Positions 28,867 through 30,290 of a DNA stretch of 30,290 bases are shown in pieces; the stretch's first letter is position 1, and every line of letters starts with the position of its first letter. Source of the DNA: Hypsibius dujardini (Eukaryota; Tardigrada; Eutardigrada; Parachela; Hypsibiidae). The notes under the pieces were generated by a model, which was given only the letters and a program-made list of their open reading frames with translations, searched no databases and was not told where the DNA came from. Made by a program: the position numbers and the translations under genes. Location: positions 1 to 30,290 of the forward strand of contig LRSR01000703.1 in the NCBI GenBank assembly GCA_001579985.1. Direction: 5' to 3'.

Positions 28867-29065
28867 TTTCGGCTGACCCTCCACTTGGTCGATAAATCGG
28901 CTCACTCATGGGTTTCTCTTTAATGGTAGGTGCTTGATTGTTTGATTTTTTGTACCGTATCCTAGTCTACTAGGACACTTCTGAAAATGAAACTATCAAG
29001 CAGCTGCCATTAAAGAGTAACCCATGAGTGAGCCGATTTATCGACCGAGTTGAGGTCAGCCGAAA
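28867..29065. mobile_element. Fold-back MITE, family A, copy 2 (inverted relative to copy 1)
   Basis: 199 bp with about 75-bp terminal arms sharing the block ataaatcggctcactcatgg with copy 1. The central part aligns with copy 1 only when reverse-complemented (cagaagtg...ctaggatac), so the two copies are in opposite orientation. Arms are better preserved here than in copy 1. Confidence 0.85.
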
Positions 29066-29285
29066 CTCACAGCCTTCTCCTCATACAGTTGCACACGCCA
29101 GTAAGATTACGAGTACGAGTAATGTATTTCATTAGAGATTCTGAAGTTAATCCTTGTCCAGGTCACTACAGCATCGACCCTGTCAAGTACTGAACATATT
29201 TCAGGACACCCGGCAAATTATTGCGAACTACAGTGTACTAATGCGTGTGTTATCTTGTGAAGTACCAGCCAGTCTTTAAAGGGTA

Positions 29286-29463
29286 CCAGGCAAACGCTCT
29301 GGGTTGAATCACTACATGGGTTGAATCAGTCGGGTGGCGGAGGGCGCCACGAGTGTAAATTGTAAACAACACTCATTCAGCAATACACACACCGCCTCCC
29401 GGCGCCCTCCACCACCCGACTGATTCAACCCATGTAGTGATTCAACCCACAGCGTTTACCTGG
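29286..29463. mobile_element. Fold-back MITE, family B, copy 2
   Basis: 178 bp, ends CCAGGCAAACGC and its inverse (one mismatch at the right end), flanked by TA on both sides. Differs from copy 1 at about nine positions including one indel. Lies about 280 bases upstream of the TauD-like start. Confidence 0.9.
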
Positions 29464-29745
29464 TATGTATTTCCGGTAATTTCACCATGAAAACGAAGAC
29501 TGGGTCGAGCGGCGATAAGGCTTCCACGAGGGTCGTTACGTTATCGCTAACGCTTCAACACGACGGCTACCCTGGAATACTGCAGTCATTTCTAGACTTT
29601 TCGACTCATTCATACAGTGGCAAATGCAGTCTTGAAAATTGCTTTTGAACGATTCTGTATCATCTCGACCGAATATTTTTCAACAGGTTCTGCGGGAAAG
29701 CCGGAAAAGTAATTCTTAAAAGGATTTTTTGTTTTGACCGAGATC

Positions 29746-30072
29746 ATGGCTGCCGTGCAAGGACCCATTGTGATCAAACAGCTCGCCCCAGCCATCGGTG
29801 CAATTATCGAAGGGGTCGATCTGGCCAAACCGATGGACCAAGAAACCCAAGATCAGATCACGGAAGCCTTGCTTACCTATAAGGTTATTTTCTTTCAAAA
29901 ACAAGACATGACACCGCAACAGCATCGTGACTTTGCAAAACGATTTGGAGAGCTTCATATTCATCCGTTCTACCCCAACGTGGATGACGCTCCCGAAATC
30001 ATAATACTGGATACCCACGCCAAAAACATTCCAGACAACGACAATTGGCACACTGATGTCACATGCATTAAA
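29746..30072 (+). CDS. TauD/TfdA-family 2-oxoglutarate-dependent dioxygenase (3' partial, first exon)
   Basis: Non-heme Fe(II)/2-oxoglutarate oxygenase; bacterial relatives release sulfite from taurine or attack related substrates, but this member's substrate cannot be told. The exon encodes 109 residues from ATG 29746. It opens with IKQLAPAIGAIIEGVDLAKP, the typical TauD N-terminus, then VIFFQKQDMTPQQHRDFAKR, FGELHIHPFYP, and the iron-binding H-x-D motif WHTDVT (His codon 30049, Asp 30055). Family members run to about 280-300 residues, so the distal His and the 2-oxoglutarate-binding Arg lie beyond the window. A GTAAAT donor follows in phase 0 after Lys, then a long intronic repeat. No signal peptide. 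The presence of an intron speaks for a resident gene instead of bacterial contamination. Confidence 0.88.
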
Positions 30073-30164
30073 GTAAATTTAATTCCAACACGGCATATGT
30101 GGTCAAGTCTGTCTGCTTATCTCTCATTCTGTCGGTCAGTCTGTCAGTTTGTCAAGTTTGTGTA

Positions 30165-30290
30165 TCCGTATGGCTGTGTGTCTGTGTGTCTGTGTGTCTG
30201 TGTGTCTGTGTGTCTGTGTGTCTGTGTGTCTGTATGTCTGTGTGTCTGTGTGTCTGTGTGTCTGTGTGTCTGTGTGTCTGTGTGTCTGTG
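30165..30290 (+). repeat. TGTGTCTG repeat to the right edge
   Basis: 8-bp unit tgtgtctg repeated about 15 times with one variant (tgtatgtctg near 30231), preceded by looser CTGT units from about 30110. It continues past the window and lies in the presumed first intron of the TauD-like gene. Confidence 0.95.

Overview
This is nuclear DNA from an invertebrate animal. The genes are cut by many short spliceosomal introns with GT-AG borders (one is GC-AG). The proteins are metazoan: CtBP reads closer to insect than to vertebrate CtBP, and one small gene matches the invertebrate Prag01 (deltamethrin-resistance) family. The phylum cannot be fixed from the sequence; an ecdysozoan such as a small arthropod or tardigrade is my best inference.

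Layout, left to right. (1) 1-3601, plus: SUPV3L1/SUV3 mitochondrial RNA helicase, 5' end outside the window. (2) 3900-4858, minus: a small Prag01-like mitochondrial protein, tail to tail with SUV3. (3) 5205-5527: two fold-back elements. (4) 7810-12319, plus: CtBP transcriptional corepressor, with a non-autonomous hAT-like element in an intron. (5) 12962-15847, minus: PUS1 tRNA pseudouridine synthase, tail to tail with CtBP, with an upstream in-frame start that may add a mitochondrial presequence. (6) 15848-19398: gene-poor DNA with a perfect fold-back element and a five-copy 75-bp minisatellite. (7) 19399-20201, minus: a secreted glycine/tyrosine-rich protein. (8) 21483-27543, plus: tripeptidyl-peptidase 2 in 16 coding exons. 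(9) 27544-29745: repeat-rich DNA with second copies of two of the fold-back families and an unrecognised coding-like segment. (10) 29746 to the right edge, plus: first coding exon of a TauD/TfdA-type 2-oxoglutarate dioxygenase, a bacterial-type family and the best candidate for horizontal transfer.

The genes are ordinary housekeeping loci and do not form a pathway, although SUV3, the Prag01-like protein and the longer PUS1 form would all act in mitochondria. I saw no convincing tRNA, rRNA, CRISPR array or multi-gene novel system. The unusual content is the repeat landscape (four fold-back families, two in duplicate; CTGT-type intronic repeats always pyrimidine-rich on the sense strand), the TauD gene, and two coding-like segments I cannot name. 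All exon borders below were derived by eye from splice signals, reading phase and remembered family conservation; no alignment was run.
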